From NCBI RefSeq assembly GCF_036898095.1, contig NC_090763.1:63601410-63665409 (forward strand): DNA of 64,000 nt, read 5' to 3'. The stretch is from Palaemon carinicauda. Taxonomy: Eukaryota; Arthropoda; Malacostraca; Decapoda; Palaemonidae. The notes under the pieces were generated by a model. It ran no database searches and was not told where the DNA came from. It saw only the letters and a list, made by a program, of their open reading frames with translations. Of this stretch, positions 31,274 through 41,295 are shown piece after piece (position 1 is the stretch's first letter; every line of letters begins with the position of its first letter). The translations under genes and the position numbers were made by a program.

Positions 31274-33794
31274 CCTTAGACTTACGAGCCGATGAGGCTA
31301 CAAGATCGTGTGTATCTTTTTGTATCAGGGCAGCAGACAAGTCCTTAACCAGCTCTTCGGGAAAGAGGAACTTCGAGAGCGGAGCAAAAAGGAGTTGTGA
31401 CCGTTGGCAAGGTGTAATGCTGGCGGAAAGGAAGGTACACAGTTGTTCCCTTTTCTTCAACACCCCTGATACAAACATCGACGCTAGCTCACCCGATCCA
31501 TCTCTAATGGCCTTATCCATGCAGGACATTAATAGCATGGCAGAATCTTTGTCCGCAGGAGAGGTTTTCTTGCTGAGGGCCCCCAGGCACCAGTCGAGAA
31601 AGTTGAACATTTCAAATGCTCTAAACATCCCTTTCAGTAAGTGATCCAGGTCTGAGAAGGTCCAACAAACCTTCGAGCGCCTCATAGCAGTTCTCCGAGG
31701 CGAGTCTACCAGACTTGAGAAGTCAGCCTGGGCAGAGGCAGGTACTCCCAAGCCTGGTGCTTCCCCTGTGGCATACCAAACGCTCGCTTTCGAAGTGAGC
31801 TTCGTTGGAGGGAACATGAAGGAAGTCTTGCCAAGGTGTTGTTTAGACTGCAGCCACTCCCCTAAGATCCTTAAAGCCCTCTTAGAGGATCTAGCTAGGA
31901 CAAGCTTAGTATAGGTGGACTTAGCTTGTTGTACGCCCAGCGAAAACTCAGATGGCGGAGAGCGGGGAATAGCAGAGACGAAGTGGTCTGGGTAAATCTC
32001 CCTGAGTAGAGCCAAGACCTTACGAAAATCAATAGACTGTGGAGAAAGCTTGGATTCGTCCACGTCTGATGAGGGATCCAGGTGTGCCTCCTCATCATCC
32101 GACACCTCATCACCAGAGTGTAGTGAAGAGATCGGACAAGAATGCTGAACCGCAGAGTCAGAACGGGTAGGAACAATAACAGTGGTTTCCTCTTCAAGTA
32201 ACTGTTGAGGGAAAACCTGAGGCTCAGACTGCAAAGGCTGAACAACAGACGAAGCAGAAGGAAGGCGCATGGGTGGAGGAGGCTGACTCCTAGCATGAGA
32301 GGTTGAACCCAAGGAAAGCGCTTGCTGAGCGGTGGACGGAGGCGGAGTAGCAAGTTCCTGTTCCTGTGGTAAGAGCGGAGCATGATGAGGTTGAGGCTGC
32401 GCAGAACAAGGTAAAGTTCTCGCAAGCTGAGGCTCCTGAGGCGCAAGTCCAGGGTGTAGAGGAGCTTGCCTTGAGGAGGGTTGAGCTCGCTGCAGCGAGA
32501 GCTGAGGAGACTGACTCATGGACGGGAGAGGTTGTTGTACCTCAACCGAGAGTTGCACCACTGGTGGAGCAGCAAGGGGAGGCGGAGGAAGAGTGGAATA
32601 ATCCTCCTGATCCCAACGTAAAGGTTGCCTTAAAGAAGGCTGAGGCTGAACACCACTGGGAACAGCGAACTCCGAATGTGGTTCAACATCGTACGCCTGG
32701 CAGATGGTGCTGCGACCAGGCGGAGCGAGCGCAGGCGGAGCGAGAACAGGCGGAGGGAGTGTAGGCGGAGGCGGAGGTGCAACACTCTCAGCCCGACACT
32801 CACGCATCAAGTCCGAAAGCTGAGCTTGCATGGACTGAAGCAGAGACCACTTGGGATCGGCAGAAACGACAGTAGACTGAGGTAAAGCCTTAACAGTCGA
32901 GCTCTGTTGTGGCAGAACCTTACTCCTCTTGGGCGGAGTACAGTCGACAGATGACTGAGGCGAGTCAGAGCTGAGCCAATGACTGCAACCTGGCTGAGCA
33001 CTCGCGGACTGGACTCTACGTTTAAGCGGTCTCGAGACCTGAGACCAACGTTTCTTCCCGGACAGTTGATCAGCGGACGAGATAAAGACGGGCTCAATCG
33101 TCTGCAGGTGGGAGTGACGGTCTTTGGAAGACACGCCCGCAACCACCGAGGATAATTCTGTGCGCCTAACAAGGCCTGCCGAACCCTTATGCCCTTCGAC
33201 ATTGCTTCTCCCCTGGGCTTGGGAGCTTGCAAGAGGTCCCGGACTGGGAGGACGACTGGCTCGCACAGAAAAATCCTCACGCACCACACTGGCACTAACA
33301 CTAGCACTTGGCACGGCACTGACACTAGCACTCGTCACAGCACTGGCACTAACTCCACCCACTGCACTCTTGACCTTCAGTTCTTTAACTTCGGCCATCA
33401 GAGACTTATGGTCACTTACCACTGACTCTACTTTATCGCCTAAAGCCTGAATAGCACGCAAAACAACTGACATATCAGGCGGAGGGCAAACAGTAGGTTC
33501 GGGGGTAGCCACTACAGGGGTAGGAAAAGGTAGGGGATCATGAGGTGAGGAAAAAAGTGAAGAGTGAGAAGAACTCCTCCTAACTCTACCTCTCTCTAAC
33601 TTAGTTGAATATTTCAAAAGACGGACAAATTCCAATTCCGAAAGTCCGGCGCATTCCTCACATCGATTTTCTAACTGACAGGGCCTGTCCCTACAGTCAG
33701 AACAAGCGGTGTGAGGATCTACCGAGGCCTTCGGAATACGCCTATTGCAAGACCTACATCGTCTATGGGAGGGGGCTTGCGAAATGTCAGACAT
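31107..33794 (-). CDS. DIRS gag-like protein (element C)
   Basis: 895 codons, uninterrupted. The N-terminus has a Cys-rich, probably zinc-binding cluster: C13, C16, H28, C31, C34, C39, C45, C48 (RRCRSCNRR, then CSDCRDRPC and CEEC). Then come a Ser/Ala-rich stretch and a long Pro/Gln-rich low-complexity middle (PPPPPTLPPPVLAPPALAPP). A folded-looking C-terminal part follows (FRAFEMFNFLDWCLGALSKK, KKREQLCTFLSASI), with a basic tail (SRGSSRPDSHRSKSRKGSRT) likely to bind RNA. The identification as gag rests on its position before RT and the family layout. The start is the first Met of the frame, just ahead of the Cys cluster. It is in the same frame as the recombinase, while RT is in a different one. 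Confidence 0.85.
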   Translation of the reverse strand: MSDISQAPSHRRCRSCNRRIPKASVDPHTACSDCRDRPCQLENRCEECAGLSELEFVRLLKYSTKLERGRVRRSSSHSSLFSSPHDPLPFPTPVVATPEPTVCPPPDMSVVLRAIQALGDKVESVVSDHKSLMAEVKELKVKSAVGGVSASAVTSASVSAVPSASVSASVVREDFSVRASRPPSPGPLASSQAQGRSNVEGHKGSAGLVRRTELSSVVAGVSSKDRHSHLQTIEPVFISSADQLSGKKRWSQVSRPLKRRVQSASAQPGCSHWLSSDSPQSSVDCTPPKRSKVLPQQSSTVKALPQSTVVSADPKWSLLQSMQAQLSDLMRECRAESVAPPPPPTLPPPVLAPPALAPPGRSTICQAYDVEPHSEFAVPSGVQPQPSLRQPLRWDQEDYSTLPPPPLAAPPVVQLSVEVQQPLPSMSQSPQLSLQRAQPSSRQAPLHPGLAPQEPQLARTLPCSAQPQPHHAPLLPQEQELATPPPSTAQQALSLGSTSHARSQPPPPMRLPSASSVVQPLQSEPQVFPQQLLEEETTVIVPTRSDSAVQHSCPISSLHSGDEVSDDEEAHLDPSSDVDESKLSPQSIDFRKVLALLREIYPDHFVSAIPRSPPSEFSLGVQQAKSTYTKLVLARSSKRALRILGEWLQSKQHLGKTSFMFPPTKLTSKASVWYATGEAPGLGVPASAQADFSSLVDSPRRTAMRRSKVCWTFSDLDHLLKGMFRAFEMFNFLDWCLGALSKKTSPADKDSAMLLMSCMDKAIRDGSGELASMFVSGVLKKREQLCTFLSASITPCQRSQLLFAPLSKFLFPEELVKDLSAALIQKDTHDLVASSARKSKVATSVPKTYRSPVADTPATRFIPPFRGRAPSRGSSRPDSHRSKSRKGSRTSKGKN

Positions 33795-34004
33795 CTTGAA
33801 TCCAAAGAGTTAGCCAAAGGGGTTCCAAAAACAAGCAAAAATTCGTTAACCGTTAATCAGGACTATATAAAAGCTATCTAGCTAATATAAGAAGGTTTCC
33901 AGTAAAGCGACAGCCGTTAATCTGAGAGAATACTTCACCAATTAGCCGTGAATAAACTCGAAGACCATAAGCGTATCCCAGAACGTCTTGCCGGAAGCAC
34001 GACA

Positions 34005-34177
34005 GAGGAATAATTAAGGAGGTGTCAACAAGAAGTACTTGAGTACCTGGCCACAGGTGGCGCTGGTAAGTACACCCCCTTCTAGTATTGTGATAGCTGG
34101 CGTATCCCTCCATAGAATTCTGTCGGGCAACGGAGTTGACAGCTACATGATTATCGGGTAAGTTTAATATTGAAAAA
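34005..34177. repeat. Element C right terminal repeat
   Basis: The inverted complement of 27459-27615, ending GGGTAAGTTTAATATTGAAA. D-element sequence (AACCGAAGGTCTCC) resumes immediately after it. Confidence 0.92.
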
Positions 34178-34442
34178 AACCGAAGGTCTCCAGGATTCTA
34201 ACTCCTGGCGCGGGTATCCAATTAAGGATATCGCATAATATCAGGGGAAGTATTTTCTTAGATACGACACATAGCAATCTTCTCCCCAAATAGATTTAAC
34301 TCTTTGATGTAAGGGGGAAGAGTGGCAAAAGAAGGGGGTGCCGTTCTAGGTACCCGATGGATCTCCATCCGTACTACTACCGCGACGCCATTCCTTTTCT
34401 TGTCATTTAGCAGAAATGGATGGGGTCAGCAAAAGGGTGGGT

Positions 34443-34537
34443 CCATCAGGACGACATGGCACTCTCACCCAAAAATAGATTTTTCACTTTGCTCAAAATC
34501 CGTATTTTGGACTCGGGCCATGTCATCCTGATGGAAG
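34443..34537. repeat. Element D internal complementary region
   Basis: 34443-34502 is the reverse complement of the element's left end (27302-27361), running from TCCATCAGGACGACATGGCA to GCTCAAAATCC. It is followed by TATTTTGGACTCGGGCCATG to CCTGATGGAAG, the complement of the right end at about 38850-38887. The sequence from here to the recombinase stop at 35273 is non-coding. Confidence 0.88.
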
Positions 34538-35272
34538 CATACCAGAGAATTAACTTGAAATTACTATAGCTGTGGGTCTGTGTATGTGCCTTCTACCTTG
34601 AATGGATTTCCTTATCTGGTCTACTAGACCTGTATGTGAAATTCCAGGTAACTGTCATTTCCACTAAGCCTGGAACTGGTTTAGTGCTTCTTGCCCCTTG
34701 CAGGGAAAGTGTCAACATCGACAATAAGGATTCAAGGTTTGTACAGTATTTCCGTAGGAACAAACGGGAAAACTTTAAAGCTTACCTTTTACTTACCATG
34801 GATATCTGTATACTGATTTTAAGTTCTGAGCCCTTATAGGGATTAAATAAAACTCTGGCATGTTTTATTTGCGTGTAACTGAGGTAGCAGTAATAAGACG
34901 CAGATATGTTTTAGTATCTTTATTTTGCAACTAAATTATCAAATGTAGTTACAATAGAGTATGAATCTGATCCAACATTAAAACACATCAGGGTCCATAT
35001 TTTCTCCTATAAAAAAAAAATATATAATTTCATTATAGGAATAATATCACTCAATGGAAATGTGAAACCAAATCTGTCTGACTTGATCAGATTTTTTGGA
35101 CATGCATAAACACTGTGATGCAAACTTTTACTCAGCACTGGTGTTATTGGTCAGATATGCACCTATATGGAACAGTATGTCAATCATTGTTATGATTTGC
35201 ACTAGAAGGTAAGTATACCCATGCACCCGATGCACTGTAAAGTCCCAAAACAGTCCACTGTTCATCGCAGCA

Positions 35273-36703
35273 CTAGACGACAGGTTTAATGACACTACCT
35301 GCCGCCACTACAAAGTGTTTTATTTCATGTACTTGCTTCACATAGTGTTTATAGAAGACCCTGGATGATTTCCACCCAGTGTATGAGCAGAGTCTCTCAA
35401 AGTCCATGTGCTGAAAGAAATTCAACGAAGAAGCAATTTTTCTAAGATCGTGACCTGCGGATGTACTGTCATGATCCACTCTGCGAATAAAGTAGGTGAG
35501 CTTCGCTCTCAGTTGTCTTAGGGATAGGTTTAATCCTAAAGTTTTGCCTCTGAAGAGCTGTCTTCCCTTGAAGTCTGAAGTTCTTCGAAGATAGACCTTA
35601 AGACACTCTACTGGGCATAGAGAGACATCTTCCTTCAGTGGGCAGATTCTCCAAGGACCCCACTTCTTAGTGGGTAGCTCATTCTTGGCAAGAAAGGCAG
35701 GATCAGGAAAAAGGTTCAGTTCTCCTGTGTCTAGGAATTGAATATGGCCTTCGTTTCTGGATAAAGCCACTATTTCACTAACTCTAGCCCCAGAGGCTAT
35801 TGCAAACAGAAAGATGACTTTCTGTGTTAGATCCTTTCGAGTACAATCCTCATTGTTTAGGTTCGAAGCATAGTGCAAGACTTTGTCCAAAGACCACGTA
35901 ATGGGCTTTGGAGGGGTTGCTGGCTTGAGTCTAGCGCATGCTTTTAGGATCTTATTGAAGATTTCACTTGTGAGGTCCACTTCAAAGGTGTACAGAAGTG
36001 GTCTAGTCAGGGCCGACTTACACGCAGTAATCGCGGTGGAAGCCAGGCCTTGTTCATGTAGGTAAATGGAGAAAGCGAGACAGAAATCTATTGGTATTTC
36101 TGTTGGTTTCCTTGTTTTCACAAAGGACACCCATTTCTTCCATGACGATTCATATTGTCTCCTAGTCGAACTTGACTTATACTCTTCAATGAAGTCAACT
36201 TTATCCTTCGAGATTCCAAACTTTTTGTTCGCCGCTAGGGCGAGAAAATCATGAGAAGTAGGTTGTTGGTTCTCGAGGATGAAGCGTAGACAGTCGACTT
36301 CTGGACCAGTTGGGATAAAACTGAGTTCGGCAGGGGAAACAGCTTCAGTTTCAATTCTAGAACTAGAAGGAACCAGTTGCTTTTGGGCCATTTGGAGGCC
36401 ACTACTGCTGCTGTCCCTCTGAAGGATCTTAGCTTGTCGAGGACTCTTAGCGGGAGATTGGTTGGTGGAAACAGGTAAATGCGATTCAACTGATTGCCTC
36501 TCAAAGCCAGGGTTAAATGCTAGCGACTGGGCTACTAGCTGTTGAGGGACCATCTGGAAGGTGGTCTGAGGCTGGGCTACCAGTTGAGGCACTGTGGCCA
36601 TGGTCACGGCCCGAAGTTGCGCAGGTCTGCGTAGTCTCCTTACCTTTTTGTTGTTCTTAGGTTGGGGACCTCCGTCTGAGGAATATTTCCTCTTTGAGGT
36701 CAT
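35273..36703 (-). CDS. DIRS tyrosine recombinase with fused gag tail (element D)
   Basis: 476 codons, uninterrupted. The C-terminal ~300 residues are a tyrosine recombinase: STRRQYESSWKKWVSFVKTR (core-binding), IASGARVSEIVALSR (first Arg), SAGHDLRKIASSLNFF (H-x-x-R) and RVFYKHYVKQVHE (Tyr). The N-terminal ~60 residues (KRKYSSDGGPQPKNNKKVRR) continue in frame from gag sequence upstream (ARAATEKRNLLQKWG), so gag and recombinase are now fused where the RT was deleted. Between them, 36235-36504 in another frame keeps an RNase H tail (IYLFPPTNLPLRVLDKLRSF). The recombinase belongs to a different DIRS lineage from those of C and F. Confidence 0.85.
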   Translation of the reverse strand: MTSKRKYSSDGGPQPKNNKKVRRLRRPAQLRAVTMATVPQLVAQPQTTFQMVPQQLVAQSLAFNPGFERQSVESHLPVSTNQSPAKSPRQAKILQRDSSSSGLQMAQKQLVPSSSRIETEAVSPAELSFIPTGPEVDCLRFILENQQPTSHDFLALAANKKFGISKDKVDFIEEYKSSSTRRQYESSWKKWVSFVKTRKPTEIPIDFCLAFSIYLHEQGLASTAITACKSALTRPLLYTFEVDLTSEIFNKILKACARLKPATPPKPITWSLDKVLHYASNLNNEDCTRKDLTQKVIFLFAIASGARVSEIVALSRNEGHIQFLDTGELNLFPDPAFLAKNELPTKKWGPWRICPLKEDVSLCPVECLKVYLRRTSDFKGRQLFRGKTLGLNLSLRQLRAKLTYFIRRVDHDSTSAGHDLRKIASSLNFFQHMDFERLCSYTGWKSSRVFYKHYVKQVHEIKHFVVAAGSVIKPVV

Positions 36704-36709
36704 GCCCCA

Positions 36710-38373
36710 CTTTTGGAGAAGGTTCCTTTTCTCTGTGGCTGCTCTGGCTATTACCTCTCAGACCATTTCCTGTGGGAAGAGGTCCTAACCCTAGATGCAC
36801 GATGAAATCAGTTTCCTGGGTTTGTGTTTCACTGTCGCTGAGGCAAACACGTGCTCTCTGCAGGCTCGCCTTGCCCTGATGAAAGCATATGTGTCCTTCG
36901 CAAGGGTTCCCAGGAAAATATACATTTCTGGGGCGTTATGTAGGCCTGTGCACATTTCTAGGCAGTTCTGATGAAAAAGGGATTACGCAAGTCTCTCTTT
37001 CGTCTCCTGTTCCCTCCTCAGAAGATGATCTGGCAACTTTGGAAGGTTCTCATTTAACTGCTGGCCTGCTATCTCTGGATCCAATTTCGAGACGGAGAAG
37101 GTTAGGTGGACGTCTTTCCACTTCTCCTCGCAGGTAGGCATTGCTAGAGAGAATGGTTTGCATTCCTCTAGAATTGGGCAGGGTTTGCCCTCTTCGACTG
37201 CCCTGATGACAAAGTCTAGAGCTTTCTCCGAAAAGGGGAAAGAGATGGAGAAAGGAGCAATAAAGGTGGGATGCCTCTTGCTCAGTGCTGAGACTTTGGA
37301 GTTGGTGTATCCGGCTCCTTTCAAGAACTTTAAAAGGATGGCTTGCGCCTTGTCAAGTTCGAAGACAATGACTTCCTTCGGTACCGTTTCCTCACGGGAT
37401 GCAAGTTCATCCCGCAGACTCACGTAACAGTCTGGGTAAGCTGAAAAGCTGGGCCAGAAGTCAAGATCTTCAAACAATGTGGCTCCCAACTTCGAGACGA
37501 ATAATTTCCCATTCATCATGGGCATATGCTCCGCGTACCTCCAGGGGTGGGTTTCGGAGCAGTGAGGGAGATCTGATACTCTAAGGGGCTTCTTAGTAGA
37601 GCCCCTGGAAGGTCCAGGGTGGTCCCTTTCCTGTATCTGTCTCTGATTTTGTTGGAAGGACTGCTTCATCGCCTCCTGTTCCTTCTGGAACGCTTCCAAT
37701 ATCCGCTGGATCGACGTGAAAATCGCTTCACTCTTGTCGACCTGAGTAGTTGGTTGAGGAGTTGGGGTTGAAGAGGTTGACAGCATAGGTTGGTATGCCG
37801 TCACGGTGAATTGAGGGTCCTCAGTTACCATCGAAACGGATCCTTCTTCCTCCGTTCATGGTTGATCCACGTCTTCTCCGGGCCTCCTTGCAGCAGGTCC
37901 TGTTCTGTGTCGGTGGACACTTCTGACATCCGTTCTTGGTGGATGTCTATGTCTTCTAGTGCCTTGTGTATGTCCGCATCGATCTTCAGCTGTATGAGAG
38001 GAGGCTGGACCTGTTCCTGGGGCACTACCGCATTTGTTAGAGCCTTGGGGAACAGAAGGCACCTTAGAGATTCATTGGGTAGGTATGGTACAGGAGAGTT
38101 CTTTTGGAACCCCCTTACCCACCTGCTAAGAGTTTCCCTCCCTGTGTCCCTAGTCTCCAAGGTGACTGGGATAGCTTCTCCGAAGCCGTTGGCCAACAGG
38201 GTTGAGCAGGTGGAGCAAGCCTTTGGGTCCCAATACTTTAGGGATCCCGACACGATACAGCAGGGGGCATGAGTCCTGTACATCGTGTGCCCACAAACGT
38301 CTTTACTTTTGTGGTTGCAGAACAAGGTTGCACACTTCACCATCGGCTCCTCCTGTAAAGGAAATGGATCCAA
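36710..38373 (-). pseudogene. DIRS gag-like protein (element D)
   Basis: 37825-38373 is the N-terminal frame, rich in Cys and His (KCATLFCNHKSKDVCGH, THAPCCIVSG, DPKACSTCSTLL). 36983-37831 is the middle frame with a coiled-coil-like segment (SIQRILEAFQKEQEAMKQSF) and a helical core (HPTFIAPFSISFPFSEKALD). The two are joined by a frameshift near 37825. A TAA follows QETKERLA, after which recognisable sequence continues (LGTLAKDTYAFIRARRACRE), with a further shift and a TGA before it merges with the recombinase frame. The structural gene is broken. Confidence 0.75.
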
Positions 38374-38572
38374 TGAATATTACGGTTTTTATATCATTGA
38401 TATAAAAGCATACACTTTATTAACAATAGTAATCACTATTGTATATAATAGCTTAGGATAGAAAGCTGGAAAGGAAGTAGAAAAGAAATATGTCTGTGTT
38501 TCCTCTCCCAGGCAATTGCCGAAACCTCCGTCAATAATAATATTTGGATTCCCTAGCTTATAACGCTACAAG

Positions 38573-38887
38573 TAAAGGAATGGCGGCTGGTAGTAGTATG
38601 GATAGGAGGTCCACCGGGTACCTAGAATGGCATCCCCTTTCTTTCGCCACTCTTCCCCCTTACATCAAAGAGTTAAATCTATTCGGGGTGAAGATTGCAA
38701 TGTGTCGTATTTAAAGAATACGTCCCCTGATACCTTGCGATATCCTTAACTAGATACTCGCGCCAGGAGTTAGAATCCTGGAGACCTTCGGTTTAATTAT
38801 CTGGGAGTATCACTGCAACAAATATCCCTTAGAAAGCTGCCTAAAGGAACCTTCCATCAGGACGACATGGCTGAGCCCGAAAAAAGG
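38573..38887. repeat. Element D right terminal repeat
   Basis: In reverse complement it matches the split left repeat (27340-27420 plus 34178-34404), for example CTCCAGGATTCTAACTCCTG and ACTCTTTGATGTAAGGGGGA. Several substitutions and small indels separate the two, about one difference per ten bases by eye. Confidence 0.9.
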
Positions 38888-40159
38888 ACTATGGAAGCCT
38901 GAATAAAGTATCCAGACACTGTTCCTTTTGGCTTAGTGAGGCTGCTTGCTTGCTGATGCAACTTTGATCAATGCATACCTCTGTCATCTCAAGGAAGAAC
39001 TAACGAGCCTAGCCCTGTCAGTAGTATTCCAGTTTACCTGATAGTGCACTTAGACCTGACTACCTTTGCATCTCTCTACCTTACGGATGTTACCCACAGA
39101 CCCTTGGGCTCCTTTCCTTGGGTCCTGTGGTAGCTGCTCAGTAGTTGTGTAATACTACCAGCTCCATCATGGGACTTATTATCAAGTATCTCATCTAAGG
39201 TAACACTTAAGTCTTGAGGAAAGGCAAAATGACAGGCTCATCTACCTCTTGCTTGTTCCCCTCCCAAGGGGATGCATCACACACAACTATAAACGCTCAC
39301 CAGACGTCTGAAACTGGTGAATTACATGTTGGAGTACCTTTCGCGCAGACATCTGCCATAAATTCAACTCCTCCATTTTCCTAGCAAAGGAGAGGATGGG
39401 TCAGTGTCTTATAAAATATTTCTCTTGATATACTGTATCTGGTTTGACAATACTGACACCATCTTATTGTTAGGGAGATAGGTTTTCCATGTCATAGTAG
39501 TGACTTCCAGGCCAGTACTGGCTGAGGGCCTAACAGTTTCTACATCCCAATGATTAGCTGTTATGAGATTGTTAGAGTCGTTTTCCTCACTTCTGTGCGC
39601 TACCAGAAAGAATATAATGATCAAGGATGAAAAGAACCTTCCAGTTTGGTTTTAGGGAACTTCCTCCTACCAATGAGCGAGTCTCCCTATATCAAAGAAC
39701 AAAATTTTGTACATGTGTACAAAATAATTTTTATTTTTCTTAGGTATACAAATCACCTGAGTCTTTTAAATCAAATTTCACACCTCAACAACCCTCTTAG
39801 TTTTAGGCATAAGACAAAAGTACATTAGCTATTCTGTGACAGGTGGATGGTTGACACATCCCCCTTGCACCACCTGTCATTAACCAACTACCTTGTTAAA
39901 GATTCAAAGTAGACAAACTCCTCTGAGCATACGAGGCACAGGACTTGATGTCAAATATTGTAACTTGAAAACTTTTTTGTTTAGATACATGAACAGTGCA
40001 CCAGCCTTAACTAAATACTGTACAGCATCCTCATTTTCTGTGTATTTTTGCATAAAAGTATACTAACAAGCAACAAAATTGTACACGAAGATGTCAAAAC
40101 ATAGATGTTATCAGATGACTTTTATATCATACAGCTAAAAAATAAACAATTCAACTTAC
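38888..40159. other. EIF2B2 intron, unassigned part
   Basis: No gene was recognised. At 39700-39960 there is a stretch (AATTTTTATTTTTCTTAGGT, ATACAAATCACCTGAG) whose texture resembles the outer ends of the E/F/G DIRS elements, and it may be a lone terminal-repeat remnant of another family. The remainder is AT-rich or old repeat sequence. Confidence 0.4.
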
Positions 40160-40316
40160 ATGGTACTTTGGGGCGCATTCTGCAACAATAACATGAAACT
40201 TCCGTCTTTTTGCAGCTTTAGTTAGAAAAGCAAGGACCATGGGACACATTCCACAAGTCATGATTACTTCGTCACTATGAATTTTGCTTACTCCTTGTTC
40301 TGCAATCAACGACTGG
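40160..40316 (-). CDS. EIF2B2: eIF2B beta, exon (start of C-terminal domain)
   Basis: It completes a Ser codon from the upstream exon, then encodes [40 protein letters not shown] and [12 protein letters not shown]. This aligns with human beta [30 protein letters not shown]. The acceptor is TTTTCTCCAG, with the exon starting at 40316; the donor is CCAT/GTAAGT. Starting with one base of a split codon and ending in phase 0, it fits both neighbours. The intron upstream is 9.8 kb (containing the Harbinger-like element and DIRS E) and the one downstream 14.2 kb (DIRS C and D). Confidence 0.95.
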
Positions 40317-40770
40317 CTGGAGAAAACAAAAATTATTCAGCAACTATATTTTTCATATAACATAGCATCCCCTCTATTTCCATCTAAGGCTAGGGTTATT
40401 ATAGATGCGAATTCTGACGAATATCTGTTCATACGACTTCTGACGAATTCGAAGAAAAAACAAACGCATGCATTCCAATGAGAGTGTTTACAGTGGTAGC
40501 AACGAACATGTCAGAACACGTAAGAAGTCGTCAGAACCAGTTGAGCGTTCAAACAAGCTTGATTTTTTCATGCGACCTGCGTCTGTTTTTGGTATTTTTG
40601 TCCATAGAATTTCATTTGATTTCATTATTCTACCATGCATAACAATACATTGATCAGCCTTGTGTACGAGAACAGGTGTTTGTGGGATATGAGAGAATAA
40701 CTGGTTGACATGTTCAGTTTTTCCACCATTTAACAACACTGACGTTATTAGTGGACTTTCAAGAAAAAAA

Positions 40771-40793
40771 ACTCTCTCTCTCTCTCTCTCTCT
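40771..40793. repeat. (CT)n microsatellite
   Basis: About eleven CT units inside the Harbinger-like element, next to an A run. Confidence 0.9.
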
Positions 40794-41150
40794 CCACGGT
40801 TTCTTAGAAATTTCTGGCCACGTAATCCATCATAAATGACATGTTTTGTATTGAATCAAAATTGACAGGTAAATCATTAATTACGTGTAAAGTGAAACCC
40901 AGGGTGGTAACGGGTAGTCAGAAATTAACCCCCGTTCCGGCCCACACGGTAAGGGATAAGTAAGCCAGGATTAATAGATTATTAATCCTGAAGTAAGCGG
41001 GCGGCCCACCCCATAGGTAAAGTTGTGCGTGTCAAGTAGGTTTTGTCATAATATCTTTCCCCCCAAATAAGTCACCGTTTCATATAACACAAGAACTATG
41101 TATTTTTCCAACTTGTTTTGACTGTGATTATTATTCTTATTGTTGCTGTT

Positions 41151-41216
41151 ATTATCATTATTATTATTATTATTATTATCATCATTATTATTATTATTAT
41201 CATTATTAAAGGAAAA
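41151..41216. repeat. (ATT)n microsatellite
   Basis: An imperfect ATT/ATC repeat inside the Harbinger-like element. A second short (TTA)n lies at 41279-41295, directly before the SINE. Confidence 0.85.
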
Positions 41217-41295
41217 TGTTCATAAACATTCAATTTCTATATTAACGAGCATGGAGAATTTCAGACATATATCAACTTTATTATTATTATTATTA

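Larger units (their letters stand above)
27421..34177 (-). mobile_element. DIRS-like element C, apparently complete and autonomous
   Basis: A 6.76-kb element with terminal repeats, an ICR at 27661-27750, and three long overlapping open frames: gag (895 codons), RT/RNase H (741) and recombinase (955-codon frame, about 400 of them recombinase). The terminal repeats differ at one position in about 155, and no lesion was found in the conserved domains. It sits in the left terminal repeat of element D between CCCAGAGAAAT and AACCGAAGG. The second D terminal repeat supplies the empty-site sequence (CCCAGATAATTAAACCGAAG), which shows no obvious target duplication. Confidence 0.95.
27302..38887 (-). 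mobile_element. DIRS-like element D, RT-deleted, interrupted by element C
   Basis: The left end starts GGATTTTGAGCAAAGTGAAA at 27302. The left repeat is split at 27420/34178 by element C and resumes AACCGAAGGTCTCCAGGATT. The ICR is at 34443-34537 and the right repeat at about 38573-38887. Without C it is about 4.8 kb. It encodes gag-like frames and an intact tyrosine recombinase but no RT core, only a short RNase H C-terminal tail. The two terminal repeats differ at roughly one position in ten, so it is older than C. Confidence 0.9.

Noticed and set aside
34178..38887. Two independent inverted repeats flanking an unrelated recombinase gene
   Set aside because: They are the split left and the right terminal repeats of one DIRS element (D) once element C is removed.
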